Of a stretch of DNA of 64,000 bases, positions 62,331 to 64,000 are shown piece after piece. The stretch comes from Pandoraea faecigallinarum (GTDB lineage: Bacteria > Pseudomonadota > Gammaproteobacteria > Burkholderiales > Burkholderiaceae). Below the pieces are notes generated by a model. The model was not told the origin of the DNA and ran no database searches. It worked only from the letters and a program-made list of their open reading frames with translations. Positions within the stretch are counted from its first letter, which is position 1, and the number at the start of each line of letters is the position of its first letter. Position numbers and translations under genes: made by a program. The stretch lies in assembly GCF_001029105.3 (NCBI RefSeq), contig NZ_CP011807.3:3100001-3164000 (forward strand). The letters run 5' to 3'.

Positions 62331-63137
62331 TCACGCCGCCGCCGGCATGCCGTGCGCGGCGCCGAGGTAGGCGCGAATGACTTCGGGATCGGCACGCACC
62401 TCGGCGGGCGTGCCGTCGCCGATCTTCTTGCCGTAGTCGAGGACCACGACGCGATCGGAGATGTCCATCACCACGCCCATGTCGTGCTCGATCAGCACGA
62501 TGGTCGTGCCGAACTCTTCGTTCACCTCCAGAATGAAGCGGCACATGTCGCGCTTTTCTTCGAGGTTCATGCCCGCCATCGGCTCATCGAGCAGCAGCAG
62601 CTCCGGCTCGGCGGCCAGCGCACGCGCGAGTTCCACGCGCTTTTGAAGGCCGTACGGCAAGCGCCCAACAGGTGTCTTGCGGATGTGCTGGATTTCGAGG
62701 AAGTCGATGATCTCTTCGACCTTGGCGCGATTGGCCATCTCTTCCTGCCGGGCGCGGCCCCACCAGATCGCGCTGGCGAGCAGCCCCGAGCGCATGCGGG
62801 TGTTGCGCCCCGTCATGATGTTCTCCAGCACGGACATGCCCTTGAACAGCGCGATGTTCTGAAACGTGCGTGCCACGCCCTGACGCGCGGCGGCTGTCGG
62901 ATGCATGCGCTGACGCACTTCCCCGCGAAATACGATGGTGCCCTGCTGCGGGTGATACACGCCGTTGATGACGTTGAGCATCGAACTCTTGCCCGCGCCG
63001 TTGGGCCCGATGATGGCGCGAATCTCGTGCGCCATCACGTTGAACGAGATGTCCGTCAACGCTTTCACGCCCCCGAACGAAAGGCTGATGCGCTGCAAAT
63101 CGAGTAGTACGTCGCCGGTCTTGCGGTGCTCGCTCAT
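62331..63137 (-). CDS. livG: branched-chain amino acid-type ABC transporter ATPase, LivG-like
   Basis: The 268-residue ATPase has Walker A GPNGAGKSS, the LivG-typical GVARTFQNIALFKGMSVLENIMTGRN, signature LPYGLQKRVELARAL and Walker B LLLLDEPMAGMN, followed by IVLIEHDMGVVMDISDRVVVLDYG with the switch His. GCAGGAGAAG precedes the ATG. It follows the AMP-ligase gene by 103 bases. Confidence 0.95.
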   Translation of the reverse strand: MSEHRKTGDVLLDLQRISLSFGGVKALTDISFNVMAHEIRAIIGPNGAGKSSMLNVINGVYHPQQGTIVFRGEVRQRMHPTAAARQGVARTFQNIALFKGMSVLENIMTGRNTRMRSGLLASAIWWGRARQEEMANRAKVEEIIDFLEIQHIRKTPVGRLPYGLQKRVELARALAAEPELLLLDEPMAGMNLEEKRDMCRFILEVNEEFGTTIVLIEHDMGVVMDISDRVVVLDYGKKIGDGTPAEVRADPEVIRAYLGAAHGMPAAA

Positions 63138-63240
63138 ACCTTCTCCTGCGGCATTGCCGCGCTGGGATCGGTTCGTTGCTGCGCCAGGTCGCAGCCTTCT
63201 TGCAGCGTTGTCTTGCGGCATTGATGCGTCGGCCGGCCCA

Positions 63241-64000
63241 TCACGCGGCACAGCGCAGCTTCGCAGGCGCAGGGTCGTCGACGCTCGCCTGCACGCCGAA
63301 CACGCGCGCCGGATGGATCGTGAGCGTGGCGCTCACGCTGCCCTCCCGGCCGTCTTCGAACTTCACGCGCGTCTCGATGAACTGCGTCGACCTGCCGGAG
63401 TAGAACGCGTCGATCAGTACGTCGTACTTCTGCGCGATGTAGGCGCGACGCACCTTGCGCGTGCGCGTGAGTTCGTCGTCGTCCGGATCGAGTTCCTTGT
63501 GCAGGATCACGAAGCGCTGGATCTGCGCGTCCGCGAAGGCCGGCTCCCGGGCGAGATCGGCATTGACCTGCTCGATGCAACCGAGAATCAGGTCGGCCAC
63601 GCGCGGGTTGCCGGCGAGGTCGATATAGCCCGCGTACGCGAGGTTATGCCGTTCGGCCCAGTTGCCCACGGCGTCCATGTCGATGTTGATGAAGGCGCAC
63701 ACGCCGTCGCGCCCGTCGCCGAACGCCACCGCCTCCTTGATATACGAGAAGAACTTGAGCTTGTTCTCGATATATTTCGGGGCAAACAGCGACCCGCAGG
63801 CGAGTTTGCCGACGTCCTTGGCGCGGTCGATGATGCGCAGGTGCCCGTCGGCGTCGATGATGCCCGCGTCGCCCGTGCGGAAGTACCCCGCCTCGTCGAG
63901 CGCCTCGCGCGTGGCGTCCGGGCGCTTGTAATACGCCTTGAGCAGCCCCACGCCGCGCACCAGCACCTCGCCGTTGTCCGCGATCTTGATCTCCATGCCC
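63241..64000 (-). CDS. long-chain acyl-CoA synthetase-like AMP-ligase, C-terminal part (runs off right edge)
   Basis: The visible 253 residues are the C-terminal domain of a long-chain fatty acid CoA ligase: EIKIADNGEVLVRGVGLLKAYYKRPDATREAL, FRTGDAGIIDADGHLRIIDRAKDVGKLACG, AVAFGDGRDGVCAFI and RTRKVRRAYIAQKYDVL. The TGD and D-R-x-K-D motifs are intact. The AMP-binding loop lies outside the window. It leads the liv operon, which ends with a PaaK-like ligase, so two CoA-ligases flank one transporter. Confidence 0.93.
   Translation of the reverse strand, partial: GMEIKIADNGEVLVRGVGLLKAYYKRPDATREALDEAGYFRTGDAGIIDADGHLRIIDRAKDVGKLACGSLFAPKYIENKLKFFSYIKEAVAFGDGRDGVCAFINIDMDAVGNWAERHNLAYAGYIDLAGNPRVADLILGCIEQVNADLAREPAFADAQIQRFVILHKELDPDDDELTRTRKVRRAYIAQKYDVLIDAFYSGRSTQFIETRVKFEDGREGSVSATLTIHPARVFGVQASVDDPAPAKLRCAA

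Overview
The window reads as a chromosomal segment of a high-GC betaproteobacterium of the family Burkholderiaceae. This rests on protein character and gene order: ilvIHC with psd-pssA and leuA, an ECF sigma factor with DUF3619/DUF3106 partners, yicC-gmk-rpoZ-spoT, and rph-rdgB-hemW. A Pandoraea-like organism is my best guess; it is inference, not something the bases prove. Almost all of the sequence is coding, and most genes are housekeeping.

Layout. 1-7.2 kb (minus strand): branched-chain amino acid synthesis (ilvI, ilvH, ilvC, then leuA at the left edge) interleaved with phosphatidylethanolamine synthesis (psd, pssA) and a Kbp-like BON/LysM protein. 7.6-16.5 kb (plus): ECF sigma module, RDD protein, lipase-like hydrolase, metallophosphoesterase, GT4 glycosyltransferase, diacylglycerol kinase, a TetR-LOG pair and a DUF2062 protein. 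16.6-24.2 kb: DUF924, AlaX, a small accessory locus with a type III secretion-type chaperone and an unknown partner, a truncated globin, an ABC permease with a DUF4126 protein, and the guanidinium exporter sugE under a guanidine-II riboswitch.

24.4-33 kb (minus): a complete potassium-uptake operon with an unlisted 30-residue membrane protein, then kdpF, A, B, C, an intrinsic terminator, kdpD and kdpE. Upstream lie three GTTTAC repeats in helical phase. 33-37.5 kb: two tandem glutamate/aspartate-type binding proteins without a transporter, a P-loop kinase, a cupin and a CnoX-like thioredoxin. 37.6-51 kb: CPA2 antiporter with a split UspA-like tail, pirin, greB, the yicC-gmk-rpoZ-spoT operon, rph-rdgB-hemW and an acyl-CoA synthetase.

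51.3-53.8 kb is the most accessory-looking part: tRNA-Ser(UGA), an AT-richer glycosyltransferase-like gene, a beta-carbonic anhydrase, and fused remnants of an Asp/Glu racemase and an AraC regulator lying against the acnB promoter. 53.9-64 kb: acnB, then a seven-gene minus-strand operon (AMP-ligase, livG, livH, livM, livK, livF, paaK-like ligase) that looks like an uptake and CoA-activation system for an organic acid.

The strongest non-coding finds are the guanidine-II riboswitch, the phased kdp repeats, the acnB operator, a hairpin covering the ribosome site of a binding-protein gene, and a 9-10 bp minisatellite. I see no CRISPR array, prophage or intact insertion sequence.
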